Assembly: GCA_947575605.1 (NCBI GenBank)
Contig: CANPNZ010000012.1
Coordinates: 1 to 44,261 of the forward strand
Length of the DNA: 44,261 bases
From: an uncultured Clostridium sp.
Lineage (GTDB): Bacteria > Bacillota > Clostridia > TANB77 > CAG-508
Direction: 5' to 3'
Every line of letters starts with the position of its first letter. The stretch's first letter is position 1. The translations under genes were made by a program, and so were the position numbers. Positions 29,541 to 39,274 of the stretch are shown here, piece after piece. A model generated the notes under the pieces. That model was not told the DNA's origin. It made no database searches and saw only the letters and a program-made list of their open reading frames with translations.

Positions 29541-30308
29541 ATGATAGAGATACAAAAAGCGAAACAAGAGATAAAAAAATATGTTAGTAAATATGACATA
29601 AAAAACGAAAGAATCAGAGTAAAAATAGGTCATATTGAAAGAACAGCAAACATAGCTAAGCAAATAGCAAAAGGCATGAAGCTAGAGAAAGAAGATATTG
29701 AACTAGCAGAGCTAATTGGGTTATTACATGATATAGGAAGATTTGAACAAGTAAAGCAATACAATACTTTTATCGACAAAGACAGTGTAAATCATGGAGA
29801 ATTAGGCGTACACATCTTATTTGAAGAAGGATTCATTTCTAATTTTATAGAAGATAGACAATATGATGAAACCATAAGAAGAGCTATTTTAAATCACAAT
29901 AGAAATAAAGAAAATATAGAAACTACCAATGATAAAGAATTACTCCATTCTAAAATCATTAGAGATGCGGACAAAACCGATATTATATACATGTTAACAT
30001 TTGAAGATGTAGAAACAGCATGGGGAAATGCTAATATGGAGCAACAAAAAATGACAGATGAGATTTATCGTGAATTTATCGAAGAAAAATCAATTAATTA
30101 CCAGCAAAGGAAAACGGCAGTTGATATGTTAGTAAGCCATTTTGCTTATGTATTTGATTTTAATGATAAACATGCTTTACAAATCATAAAAGAAAAAGGA
30201 TATTATGATAAGATTTATAACAGATTTCATTTTGAGGACAAACAGACAAAAGATAGAATGGAACAGATTTATCAAATTGTAAAAGAGTATTTAGAGAGGC
30301 AATCATAA
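29541..30308 (+). CDS. HD-domain phosphohydrolase
   Basis: 255 aa. HIERTANIAKQIA supplies the first metal histidine, and GLLHDIGRFEQ the HD doublet at about residue 72; NHG and a later RDADKTDIIYM match HD hydrolases of the YqeK/HDIG kind. It would hydrolyse a phosphoester, probably of a nucleotide, but the substrate is unclear. ATG 29541 is chosen because GGAGGG lies 11 bases upstream. It is followed by topB 36 bases later, probably in one transcript. Confidence 0.8.
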   Translation: MIEIQKAKQEIKKYVSKYDIKNERIRVKIGHIERTANIAKQIAKGMKLEKEDIELAELIGLLHDIGRFEQVKQYNTFIDKDSVNHGELGVHILFEEGFISNFIEDRQYDETIRRAILNHNRNKENIETTNDKELLHSKIIRDADKTDIIYMLTFEDVETAWGNANMEQQKMTDEIYREFIEEKSINYQQRKTAVDMLVSHFAYVFDFNDKHALQIIKEKGYYDKIYNRFHFEDKQTKDRMEQIYQIVKEYLERQS

Positions 30309-30344
30309 AATAAATAGGAAACGAAGAAAGGAAACGAAGAAAGA

Positions 30345-32324
30345 TTGAGCAAAAAATTATTAATAACAGAAAAGCCGTCAGTAGCAATGGAATTTGCGAA
30401 AGCACTAAAAATAACAACCAATCGAAAAAATGGATATTTGGAATCAGAAAATTGGATTATTACTTGGTGTGTAGGTCATTTAGTAACCATGAGTTATCCA
30501 GAAAAGTATGATGAAAAGTTAAAATTATGGCGATTAGAAACCCTACCCTTTATTCCAGAAGAGTGGAAATATGAGATTATTCCAGCTGTACAAAATCAAT
30601 TTAACATTGTAAAAGAATTAATGCAAAGAGAAGACATAGAAGAGATTTATAATGCAGGAGACTCTGGGCGTGAAGGAGAGTACATACAAAGGTTAGTATT
30701 TATGATGGCAAAACCAAATCCAAAAGCTAAAATGAAAAGAGTTTGGATTGATTCTCAAACAGAAGAAGAAATAACAAGAGGAATTCGAGAAGCAAAAGAT
30801 TTATCAGAATATGACAGCTTATCCGACAGTGCCTATTTAAGAGCCAAAGAAGATTATCTAATTGGTATCAATTTTTCTAGGTTATTATCCATTATTTATG
30901 GAAGAAAATTAGCACAAAGTATTCATGAGGAGAGAGCTTCTATATCAGTAGGTAGAGTGATGACCTGTGTATTAGGAATGATTGTTCAAAGAGAAAGAGA
31001 GATTAGAAATTTTGTAAAAACAAAGTATTATAAAATAGTAGGCGAGTTCGGACAAGAAAATGCTTCTTTTAAGGCAGAATGGAAGGTAAATGAAAAATCC
31101 AAAATGTATGAATCTAGCAAACTATATAATGAGACAGGGTTCAAAAAGGAAGAAGATGCCAAAGAGTTTATCACCAGTTTAACAGGAAAGCAAGCAACCA
31201 TAACCGAATTAAAGAAATCAAAGCAAAAAGAAAATGCACCACTTTTATTCAACTTGGCAGAAATTCAAAACGAATGTACCAAAAGATTTAAAATTAAACC
31301 AGATGAAACGCTAGAAATCATACAAAATCTATATGAAAAAAAATTAGTAACGTATCCTAGAACGGATGCAAGGGTACTTTCCACAGCAGTAGCCAAAGAA
31401 ATATCCAAAAATTTAAACGGTATAGCAAGAGGCTTTAAAGATGAGGAAATACAAGGATACATTAAAAAAATGGTAGATGAAAAATATTCAACAGACTTAA
31501 TAAAAACGAAATATGTTAATGATAGCAAAATTACAGATCACTATGCCATTACACCAACAGGTCAAGGGTATGAAAATTACAATCAGTTACCAAACCTACA
31601 AAAGGAAATCTACAAAGTAATTGTAAAAAGGTTTTTAGCCATTTTTTATCCACCAGCTGAATACAACAAAATACAGGTAACCGTAAACATTGAAGATGAG
31701 ACTTTTTATTGTAGTGGCAAAGTATGTATTAAACAAGGATTTTTAGAAATATTGAAACCAAAATCCACAGAAAAAGAAAAAAGTGTGGAAACAGAGAATG
31801 AAAATTCTGAAGAGGACAAAAATAAAAAGGAAGAAAATAAGAAACAAGAAGATAATAACTTAGAGATTTTAAAAACGTTAAAAAAAGGACAAAAAATAGA
31901 AATAAAAAACTTCGAGATAAAAGATGCGGAAACCTCTCCACCAACTAGATATAATTCGGGCTCCATTATTTTGGCGATGGAAAACGCAGGGAAACTAATT
32001 GAAGAAGAGGAATTAAGAGAACAAATCAAAGGAGCTGGTATTGGAACCAGTGCAACAAGAGCAGAAATTATGAAAAAGCTAGAAAAGATTCGATATATTG
32101 AAATTAATGGGAAGACACAAATTATTACACCAACAGATAAAGGAGAAAGAATTTATGATATTGTGTTTCGCTCTATGCCAGATATGCTAAATCCTAAATT
32201 GACAGCTAGCTGGGAAAAAGGGCTAGATATGGTGGCTAAAAAGGAAATTAAACCAGAAGAATTTATGATGAAGTTGAAAAATTATATTCATACTAAATTT
32301 GATAAATTAGTAGTGAAAATGTAG
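30345..32324 (+). CDS. topB: DNA topoisomerase III (type IA)
   Basis: 659 aa. TOPRIM begins KKLLITEKPSVAMEFAKAL and continues to NAGDSGREGEYIQRLVF; the active-site tyrosine is in LVTYPRTDARVLS, and GAGIGTSATRAEIMKKLEK is the conserved later motif. A Glu/Lys-rich insert lies around residues 475-505. It has no C-terminal zinc fingers. It relaxes or decatenates DNA. The start is TTG, with AAAGGAAA upstream. Five CGG triplets occur, all out of phase. Confidence 0.92.
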   Translation: MSKKLLITEKPSVAMEFAKALKITTNRKNGYLESENWIITWCVGHLVTMSYPEKYDEKLKLWRLETLPFIPEEWKYEIIPAVQNQFNIVKELMQREDIEEIYNAGDSGREGEYIQRLVFMMAKPNPKAKMKRVWIDSQTEEEITRGIREAKDLSEYDSLSDSAYLRAKEDYLIGINFSRLLSIIYGRKLAQSIHEERASISVGRVMTCVLGMIVQREREIRNFVKTKYYKIVGEFGQENASFKAEWKVNEKSKMYESSKLYNETGFKKEEDAKEFITSLTGKQATITELKKSKQKENAPLLFNLAEIQNECTKRFKIKPDETLEIIQNLYEKKLVTYPRTDARVLSTAVAKEISKNLNGIARGFKDEEIQGYIKKMVDEKYSTDLIKTKYVNDSKITDHYAITPTGQGYENYNQLPNLQKEIYKVIVKRFLAIFYPPAEYNKIQVTVNIEDETFYCSGKVCIKQGFLEILKPKSTEKEKSVETENENSEEDKNKKEENKKQEDNNLEILKTLKKGQKIEIKNFEIKDAETSPPTRYNSGSIILAMENAGKLIEEEELREQIKGAGIGTSATRAEIMKKLEKIRYIEINGKTQIITPTDKGERIYDIVFRSMPDMLNPKLTASWEKGLDMVAKKEIKPEEFMMKLKNYIHTKFDKLVVKM

Positions 32325-32328
32325 ACAA

Positions 32329-32594
32329 TTTAAGTTTCGTTTTTTTTTGGTAAGATGGGTTCCCACGTCTGGGCGTAAAATATAGTTATTTTTCATAAAT
32401 TCTTCGGTTTCCTTCATAATTCAAGGAATTCTAATATAATTTTACGGGTCCTTTCCAAGACAAGCTTGAACTCTTATCGTAAAATTATTAAGAATTCCTA
32501 ATCTTATTTCGGTCACATTTATCATTTATTTAAAATAACCATATTTTACGCCCAGACGTGGGAGCGCATCTTACCAAAAAAACCAAAACTTAAA
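32329..32594. repeat. Palindromic MITE-like element, copy C
   Basis: 266 bp, nearly identical to copy A, with ends TTTAAG and CTTAAA. Flanks GTAGACAA (left) and GTAAACAA (right) could be an 8-bp target duplication with one change. It follows the topB stop by four bases and fills most of the gap 32325-32683. Confidence 0.85.
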
Positions 32595-32683
32595 GTAAAC
32601 AAATATTGATTTTGTAATGAAAATAGTTTAAAATAATAAAGGTAACAATGCCGTAGAAGTAATGTTTAGGAGGTTAGGTTATA

Positions 32684-33034
32684 ATGGAAAGTAGCATCAT
32701 TTATCAAGAAATACAAGAGAAGGGACGGACAATTAGAGAAATAGACGACATGTTTGTACAGAAGATTAAAGAAGCTATTAAGTTAAAAAGGGAGATAGAT
32801 AAGGAAACAGAGTTTGAACAAGAATTAATTGTTGCGTTTAACATTGATTCTTGGAATAACTCAATAGAACTAATAAAAGAAAGAATGACAATTCTGAAAG
32901 GATTGGGAGAAATATCTGATAATGAATGTGTAGAAAAACGAAGATATTTTCGTTATACAGATATTGAATTAAACGATAACGTAGTAACCATTAAACTTAT
33001 CAAAGATTGGAGGTGGGTATACCCTGAAGCTTAA
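32684..33034 (+). CDS. Orphan hypothetical protein, 116 aa
   Basis: GGAGG (32669-32673) precedes the ATG. The protein is charged, helical at first (residues 20-50), then ends with beta-like DNVVTIKLIKDWRWVYPEA. No family is recognised. Codon 15 is CGG (32726-32728) followed by ACA; reading Arg keeps the frame, while a +1 shift would stop after five more codons. AGG codons (for example in W-R-W) are unusual for the window. It is a stand-alone unit between MITE copy C and a strong terminator, so recent acquisition is possible. Confidence 0.6.
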   Translation: MESSIIYQEIQEKGRTIREIDDMFVQKIKEAIKLKREIDKETEFEQELIVAFNIDSWNNSIELIKERMTILKGLGEISDNECVEKRRYFRYTDIELNDNVVTIKLIKDWRWVYPEA

Positions 33035-33042
33035 TCTTTGAT

Positions 33043-33096
33043 ACAAAAAGCAAAAGGGGGCTCTTGTGTTTTCAAGAGTCCCCTTTTGCTTTTTGT
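33043..33096. terminator. Very strong rho-independent terminator
   Basis: ACAAAAAGCAAAAGGGG...CTCTTG (33043-33066) pairs with CAAGAG...CCCCTTTTGC (33073-33096), ending TTTTTGT. The flanking A and T tracts allow use on either strand. Confidence 0.85.
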
Positions 33097-33162
33097 AAAT
33101 TTGTATTGAGTTAGAGGATAATTAAATATAAAAAAATGGCTATATGGTTTTCATAAATAATT

Positions 33163-34074
33163 TTAAACAATAGTACCACCATTGACATGAATGATTTGAC
33201 CAGTAACATATCTGGAATCATCACTAGCTAAATATAAATAAGCAGGAGCAACTTCAAAGGGTTGCCCAGCACGTTTTAGAGGAGTATCTGTACCAAAAAT
33301 CTCAACTTCATTTTCTGAAAAAGAAGCAGGAATTAGAGGCGTCCAAATAGGTCCAGGTGCTACGGCATTAACTCTTATTTTTTGATCGGCTAAAGATAGG
33401 GCAAGTGATTTTGTAAATACGGAAATAGCACCTTTGGTACTAGAATAGTCAATTAAATTCTTTTTTCCTTCGTAGGCAGTAACTGAAGTGGTATTAATAA
33501 TACTACTATTTACTTTTAAATAAGGTAAAACAGCTTTTGTTAGATAAAAAAAGGAAAAAATATTAGTTTCAAAAGTAGTACGTAGTTGTTCAGCACTAAT
33601 ATCTAAAATACTATTTTGAGGAAATTGAACCCCACAATTATTAATAAGAATATCTATTTTTCCAAAAGTTTGTAATGTATTTTGAACAATATAATCGGAA
33701 AGTCTTTCGTCTCTTAAATCACCAGGAATTAAAAGACAGCGGCGACCATAACTTTCTACTAATTGTTTGGTATCATTAGCATCTTCTTGTTCATTTAAAT
33801 AACTAATAACAATATCTGCCCCTTCTTTGGCAAATAAAACAGAAATAGACCTACCAATTCCACTATCTCCACCAGAAACAATAACCACTTTATCTTGTAA
33901 CTTACCACTAGGAATGTAATTAGGATTATCAAAAATAGGAAGAGGGTTCATAACGTATTCCAAGCCAGGTTGAACATTTTGATGTTGTTTAGGAAAAGTA
34001 AGAGGTGTCTTTAAGTTTTCGTCTTTAAAGCCAATATAAGGGTATTCAGGATAATTAGAATAAATAAAAATCAT
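33163..34074 (-). CDS. Short-chain dehydrogenase/reductase
   Basis: 303 aa SDR with an N-terminal extension of about 45 residues, as in general-stress-type SDRs of Bacillus. The cofactor motif is SGGDSGIGRSI (TGxxxGIG type); NNCGV follows, the catalytic Ser is in NTTSVTAYEG, and YSSTKGA holds YxxxK. The Rossmann fold is complete, ending GQIIHVNGGTIV. AAGGAG directly abuts the ATG, so the true start may be a few codons later or translation may be weak. Monocistronic; substrate unknown. Confidence 0.88.
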   Translation of the reverse strand: MIFIYSNYPEYPYIGFKDENLKTPLTFPKQHQNVQPGLEYVMNPLPIFDNPNYIPSGKLQDKVVIVSGGDSGIGRSISVLFAKEGADIVISYLNEQEDANDTKQLVESYGRRCLLIPGDLRDERLSDYIVQNTLQTFGKIDILINNCGVQFPQNSILDISAEQLRTTFETNIFSFFYLTKAVLPYLKVNSSIINTTSVTAYEGKKNLIDYSSTKGAISVFTKSLALSLADQKIRVNAVAPGPIWTPLIPASFSENEVEIFGTDTPLKRAGQPFEVAPAYLYLASDDSRYVTGQIIHVNGGTIV

Positions 34075-34257
34075 CTCCTTAAAATAAATCTTTTTTATAG
34101 TATATAAAAATACGTTGAAATTTATGAGAAGAAAATATTAGGATTTTGTATATAATTCTAGTAACACTAACTAAAAATAAAACTTGAATGCTACTAGGTC
34201 TTTTTTTTTTGCATAAAATATAGTATAATAATGAAAAATTACTAAAAGCTGCCAATA

Positions 34258-34409
34258 GTTGCCAATGGTTCCAGGTTTAAATGGCAACCAATAAATTTTT
34301 ATATATCATACAATCTAGTAAAAAATAGAAAAAGTTGCCAAATAAACCCAGAACCAGTGGCAAATTAAAAAAAGTAAAAATTGCCAAAAAGGTCCGTCCC
34401 TTTTGGCAC
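34258..34409. repeat. Cluster of three TTGCCA hairpins upstream of mfd
   Basis: GTTGCCA/TGGCAAC (34258-34264 with 34282-34288), GTTGCCA/TGGCAA (34334-34340 with 34358-34363) and TTGCCAAAAAGG with CCTTTTGGCA (34381-34409). The last is the reverse orientation of the GGGGACGGACC repeat seen at 20603 and 44209. It lies in the 369-base gap 34075-34443; a TATAAT at 34224-34229 may be the mfd -10 box. Confidence 0.65.
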
Positions 34410-34443
34410 ATCATTGGAAGTTTTCGTCAACTAGGAGAAAAAG

Positions 34444-37400
34444 ATGAATACAATATTAGGAGAACTTGGTAAATCATCAAAATTTATTGATTTACTAAAG
34501 CAAATAGAGGATAAAACCAGTCCGGTAGCAATATCGGGCTTAACTGACGTAGGCATGATACAAATCATAACAGCTATCCATGAATTTGGTAAAAAACCAA
34601 TATGTCTTGTTACATATAACGAGATTCAAGCGAAAAAGCTGTACGAAGATTTAAAATATTTTACAGATAATGTGGTATTATTTCCTAAAAAAGAAATTGT
34701 AACATATGACTATATCGCAGAAAGTAAAGAGATTTCTTATCAAAGAATTGAAGCATTGAATCAAATAAAAACAAAAAAAAATTTAATCATTATTACAACA
34801 ATAGAAGCCATTATGCAAAAGCTACCTAGTAAAAAGACATTATATCATAATGAACTAAATTTCAAAATAGGAGAAACACATTCACTAGAAGAAGTTAAGA
34901 AAAAGCTAATTCAATTAGGCTATGTAAGATATGATTTAATCGAAGGAAGAGGACAATTTAGTATTAGAGGTGGAATCGTAGATATTGCAACCAATGAGAA
35001 CACAGGTATTAGAATTGAATTCTGGGGCGATGAAGTAGATTCCATTCGAAGTTTTAATATAACAAGTCAAAGATCCATCCATACGCTAGACAAAGCCACT
35101 ATTTATCCAGCACATGAATATATTTTAGAAAATAGTATAGAGAATATTGATCATAAAATAAAGCAAATAGAAGTAGACAGCAAGAAAAAACAAAGTATCC
35201 TAGAAGAAGATAGGGAACAAATCAAAGCAGGAAACTATATCAGTAAAATTGATAAATATTTTGATTGTTTTTATGAAAAACAAGAGACGATACTGGAATA
35301 TTTATCAAGTAATTATGGTATATTTTTAGACGAAATTGGAAAAATAAAACAAAGAGCAACTAACATTTCAATCGATCATCAGAATTTAAGAAAAGCATTA
35401 GTAGAAAAAGAGAAAATAGTACCAGAAGCAATTACTAATGTATTAACTTACGAAGAAATAGAAGAAAAATTGGAAAACAAGCCAATTATTTATCTGGAAA
35501 AGCAAGATGTAGAAAATAAACTAGTCAATCAAAAATATAAATTTGCATACAGAGAAGTCAATTACTATAAAAGTGAAATAGAAAACTTGATTCAAGATTT
35601 GCAAAAAGGGATTCAGGAAAAGAAGAAAATCTATATGTTGGTATCTACCAAAGAAAAAGCAAAAAAATTACAAAGCCTATTAAATGAGAAAGAAATATTT
35701 AATAAAATAGAAGAAAAACTAAATCAGACAATTATCGTAAAATCAAATGAATCTATTGTAACCATTACCATTGGAAAACTATCATCAGGCTGGGAAGCTT
35801 ATGATTTAAACCAATTAGTGATTGTTGCCGAAGATTTAATGGAGGGAGAAAAAAGAAGAAAACGAATCGTAAACAATGACTTTAAAGAAGGTGAAAGGGT
35901 TGTATTTGCCGATTTAAAAATAGGTGATTATGTCGTTCACAAAAGATATGGAATAGGAATTTATATAGGAGTTAATACGATAAAAGCAGATGGAACCATT
36001 AAAGACTATATCAAAATAAAATATAGAAATGATGATATTCTTTATATTCCGACCAATGATTTAGATTCGATTCGAAAATACATTGGTGGTGATGCCATTC
36101 AGCCTAAAATCAATCGTTTAGGAAGCAAAGAATGGGAAAATACGAAAACAAAAGTAAAAAATAATTTGCGAGAAGTAGCCAAAGAATTAATTGAACTATA
36201 TGCTAAGAGAGAAAAAGTACAAGGGTTTGGTTTTAGCAAAGATACGACATGGCAAAACGAATTTGAAGCCAAATTTCCATTTCAAGAAACAGAAGATCAA
36301 TTACGTTGTATTGAAGAAGTAAAAAAAGACATGGAAATGACAAAACCAATGGATAGATTACTATGTGGAGATGTAGGGTATGGAAAAACAGAAGTAGCAC
36401 TAAGAGCAGCCTTTAAAGCGGTAATGGATCAAAAACAAGTAGCCTATTTAGCACCAACAACAGTATTAGCAGAGCAGCAGTATCAAGAATTCAAAGAAAG
36501 AGTAAGAGATTTCCCAATTCAAGTAGAAATATTAAACCGATTTAAGAGCAAAAAATACCAAGAAGAAGTAATAAGAAAACTTAAATTAGGAGAAGTGGAT
36601 ATAGTAATTGGAACCCATAGAGTTTTAAGCAAAGACGTAGAATTTAAAGATTTGGGATTATTAATTATAGATGAAGAACATAGATTTGGCGTAAAAGACA
36701 AAGAAAAAATCAAACAACTAAAGACCAATGTAGATGTTTTAACGATGACAGCAACACCAATACCAAGAACCATGCATATGTCAATTGTAGGAATTCGAGA
36801 CATGTCAGTTATTTATGAACCACCACATAATCGAAGACCAGTTCAAACCTATGTATTAGAATATGATGAAGAAGTCATTAAAGAAGCAATTACCAAAGAA
36901 TTAGAAAGAAATGGTCAAATATTTTATTTATTCAATAACGTAGAAGGAATTCAAAAGAAAGCAGATGATATAGCTAGATTAGTACCAGAAGCCAATGTAG
37001 TTTATGCACATGGGAAAATGACAGGAACTAAAATAGAAGAAATCATGAGAGAATTTATAGAAGGAAAAACCAATGTATTAGTATGTACCACCATATTAGA
37101 ATCTGGAATAGACATCCCAAATGCCAATACCATAATTGTGGAAAATGCTGATAGAATGGGACTAGCACAATTATATCAAATACGAGGTAGAGTAGGAAGA
37201 GCTGATCGACAGGCCTATGCATACATCACGTATAAAAAAGATAAATTACTATCAGAAGTAGCAGACAAAAGGTTAAAAGCCATCAAAGAATTTACCGAAT
37301 TTGGATCTGGATTTAAAATTGCCATGAGAGACTTAGAAATCAGAGGAGCAGGAAGTTTACTTCGGAGAAATACAATCAGGTCATTTAGAGCAAGTAGGAT

Positions 37401-37897
37401 ATGACACCTATTGTAATTTATTAGACGAAGTAGTAAAAGAAATGAAAGGCATAAAAGTAGAACCAGAACTAGACCTTCAAATTGACTTAAACGTAACCAG
37501 TTATATACCAGATGAATACATACCAGATGCCAATCAAAAAATAGAAATTTATCAAAACATTGCCCTATGTCAAAACGAACAGCACATTCAAAACGTAATA
37601 GACGAAATCATAGATCGTTTTGGAAACATGCCAAAAGAACTAGAAAACCTAATTGCCATAGCCAGAATAAAATACCTAGCCAAAGCTTTAAACATCAGTA
37701 AAATTGCCAGCAAACAAAAAGCAGTCGTATTTACCTTTGAGCCAAACAAATTTGAATTAGACTTAAATAAATTAGTCAAAACTTATGGCAATAAAATAAA
37801 ATTCTCAGCAGGCATAAAACCTATGATAACACTACAAATAGGAACCAATAACGAAAGGCAAATTTTAAATGATGTAACAGAATTTTTGACTGTGTGA
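34444..37897 (+). CDS. mfd: Transcription-repair coupling factor Mfd, needs +1 shift at CGG 37363
   Basis: Mfd displaces stalled RNA polymerase and recruits UvrA. The UvrB-homology N-terminal module contains RGQFSIRGGIVDI; the RNAP-interaction segment GDYVVHKRYGIGIYIG follows, then the RecG-like helicase with GDVGYGKTEVALRAA (Walker A), DEEHRFGV (DEEH box) and TATPIPRTMHMS. The TRG region reads MRDLEIRGAGSLL, then CGG at 37363, and would stop 13 codons later. Skipping C37363 gives G-E-I-Q-S-G-H-L-E-Q-V-G-Y-D-T-Y, the invariant continuation, and the C-terminal domain to 37897. The total of 1150 aa is normal. AGGAGA precedes ATG 34444. Confidence 0.93.
37363..37366 (+). other. +1 frameshift site CGGA in mfd
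   Basis: In-frame CGG is codon 974, after CTT. Skipping C37363 gives the glycine of GAGSLLGE. Confidence 0.8.
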
Positions 37898-37993
37898 TGG
37901 CTAGTTTGGGACAGGCACTGATTGACCATGCTTGGCTATGGCTAATTTGGGACAGGTACAACTTATCCCTTTTGGTATGTTTTGGGACAGGTC
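37898..37993. repeat. 96-bp direct repeat, left copy
   Basis: It begins immediately after the mfd stop and contains three TTGGGACAGG units. It is nearly identical to 39117-39212, and together the copies flank the RNA methyltransferase gene. Its right end abuts the MITE-like insertion at 37998-38188. Confidence 0.85.
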
Positions 37994-37997
37994 TAAA

Positions 37998-38188
37998 TTT
38001 AAGTTTTGACTTTTGGCAAGTGCAGGTTGTAATATATAATTTTTGCAACACTGCGTAAGCGACCAAATGAGTGAAACGAGTGCGATTGGAGCAACCCACA
38101 GATAAATTTTTGATTCTGTAGGTTGCGACACACAAAGTGTAAAAAATTATATATTACAACCTGCACTTGCCAAAAGTCAAAACTTGAA
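37998..38188. mobile_element. MITE-like element E with 44-bp perfect inverted repeats and 9-bp target duplication
   Basis: 191 bp. Arms 38001-38044 and 38142-38185 are exact reverse complements. Outermost bases are TTTAAGTTTTG and CAAAACTTGAA. AGGTCTAAA occurs on both sides, at 37989-37997 and 38189-38197, exactly abutting the element, which is the mark of transposition. There is no coding capacity, so a transposase elsewhere must act on it. The ends resemble those of copies A-C (TTYAAGTTT). Confidence 0.85.
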
Positions 38189-38320
38189 AGGTCTAAACAA
38201 TGGATAAGTATAAAAAGTTTATGGTATGATTATTCTGCCGTAAAAGCTAATGACTAATTGAAGTATTACTTATGGATATTTTGAGGAAAAATTTTAATGC
38301 TAATGGAAAAGGAGAGGACA

Positions 38321-39109
38321 ATGCAAGGAATTACAAGTAAAGAAAATGAATTCATTAAACATATAAAGAAATTAAAAGATAAAAAATATAGAGACATCAG
38401 CCATGAATATGTGATAGAAGGGATAAAATTAGTAGCAGAAGCGATTCAAGAAAAAGCACCGATTAAACAAATTATAGTATGTGATGATTGTGAGAAAAAT
38501 GCAGCAATTCCAAAAGACTTAATGTATGAAATAGCAAAATATGAGTGTATTTATGTTACAGAGAAGATTTTTAAATATCTGTCAGAAGTGCAGACACCGC
38601 AAGGGATTTTAGCGGTTATGGACAGAAATAAGCAAGAGATAGAAATAGATTATACACAAGACATTATAGTAGCTTTAGATGATGTACAAGATCCTGGAAA
38701 TCTAGGAACCATATTAAGAACGGTTGATAGTATTGGACTAACACAAATTCTGGTATCAAAAGGAACAGCAGATGCCTATAATCCAAAGGTAGTACGTTCT
38801 ACGATGGGAGCTATATTTAGAGTAAAAATAATAGAATGTGAGGACTTAAAACAAACGTTAAAAGAAATCAAAAAACATAAATTTAGAGTAGTGGTATCTT
38901 CCTTGCAAACAGATAACACAATTTATGATATTAATTATCACAAAAAGGTAATTGTGATTGGAAATGAAGCAAATGGAGTAGAACCAGAAATCCAAAAGCA
39001 AGCAGATGAAAAAATAAAAATTCCCATGTTAGGAAAAACGGAAAGCCTTAATGCTTCAGTAGCTACTGGAATTATATTGTATGAATATGTAAGACAAAAA
39101 CGTAACTAA
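38321..39109 (+). CDS. TrmH/SpoU-family RNA 2'-O-methyltransferase
   Basis: 262 aa from the ATG at 38321, with AAGGAGAGG upstream. An N-terminal substrate-binding domain (EFIKHIKKLKDKKYRD, ...YVIEGIKLVAEA) precedes the SPOUT domain with ALDDVQDPGNLGTILRT (motif 1), VIGNEANGVE (motif 2) and PMLGKTESLNASVATGI (motif 3). It methylates a ribose in rRNA or tRNA; the exact site is unknown. The gene is enclosed by the 96-bp direct repeats. All CGG triplets are out of phase. Confidence 0.9.
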   Translation: MQGITSKENEFIKHIKKLKDKKYRDISHEYVIEGIKLVAEAIQEKAPIKQIIVCDDCEKNAAIPKDLMYEIAKYECIYVTEKIFKYLSEVQTPQGILAVMDRNKQEIEIDYTQDIIVALDDVQDPGNLGTILRTVDSIGLTQILVSKGTADAYNPKVVRSTMGAIFRVKIIECEDLKQTLKEIKKHKFRVVVSSLQTDNTIYDINYHKKVIVIGNEANGVEPEIQKQADEKIKIPMLGKTESLNASVATGIILYEYVRQKRN

Positions 39110-39116
39110 TTTGACG

Positions 39117-39212
39117 TGGCTAACTTGGGACAGGCACTAATTGACCATGCTTGGCTGTGGCTAACTTGGGACAGGCACAGTTTATCCCTTTTGGTATGTT
39201 TTGGGACAGGTC
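39117..39212. repeat. 96-bp direct repeat, right copy
   Basis: Near-identical to 37898-37993, starting 8 bases after the methyltransferase stop. It also has the three TTGGGACAGG units and the TTATCCCTTTTGGTATG segment. Confidence 0.85.
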
Positions 39213-39274
39213 TGGTAGTTTAATAAAATTAGAAAAGGAAAAATAAAAGAGAAGATTAGAAAGAAGGAATAATT

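Noticed and set aside
37898..39212. CRISPR array from repeated TTGGGACAGG units
   Set aside because: There are only three units per block with irregular spacing, and the two whole blocks are near-identical including the would-be spacers. This is a direct repeat, not an array.
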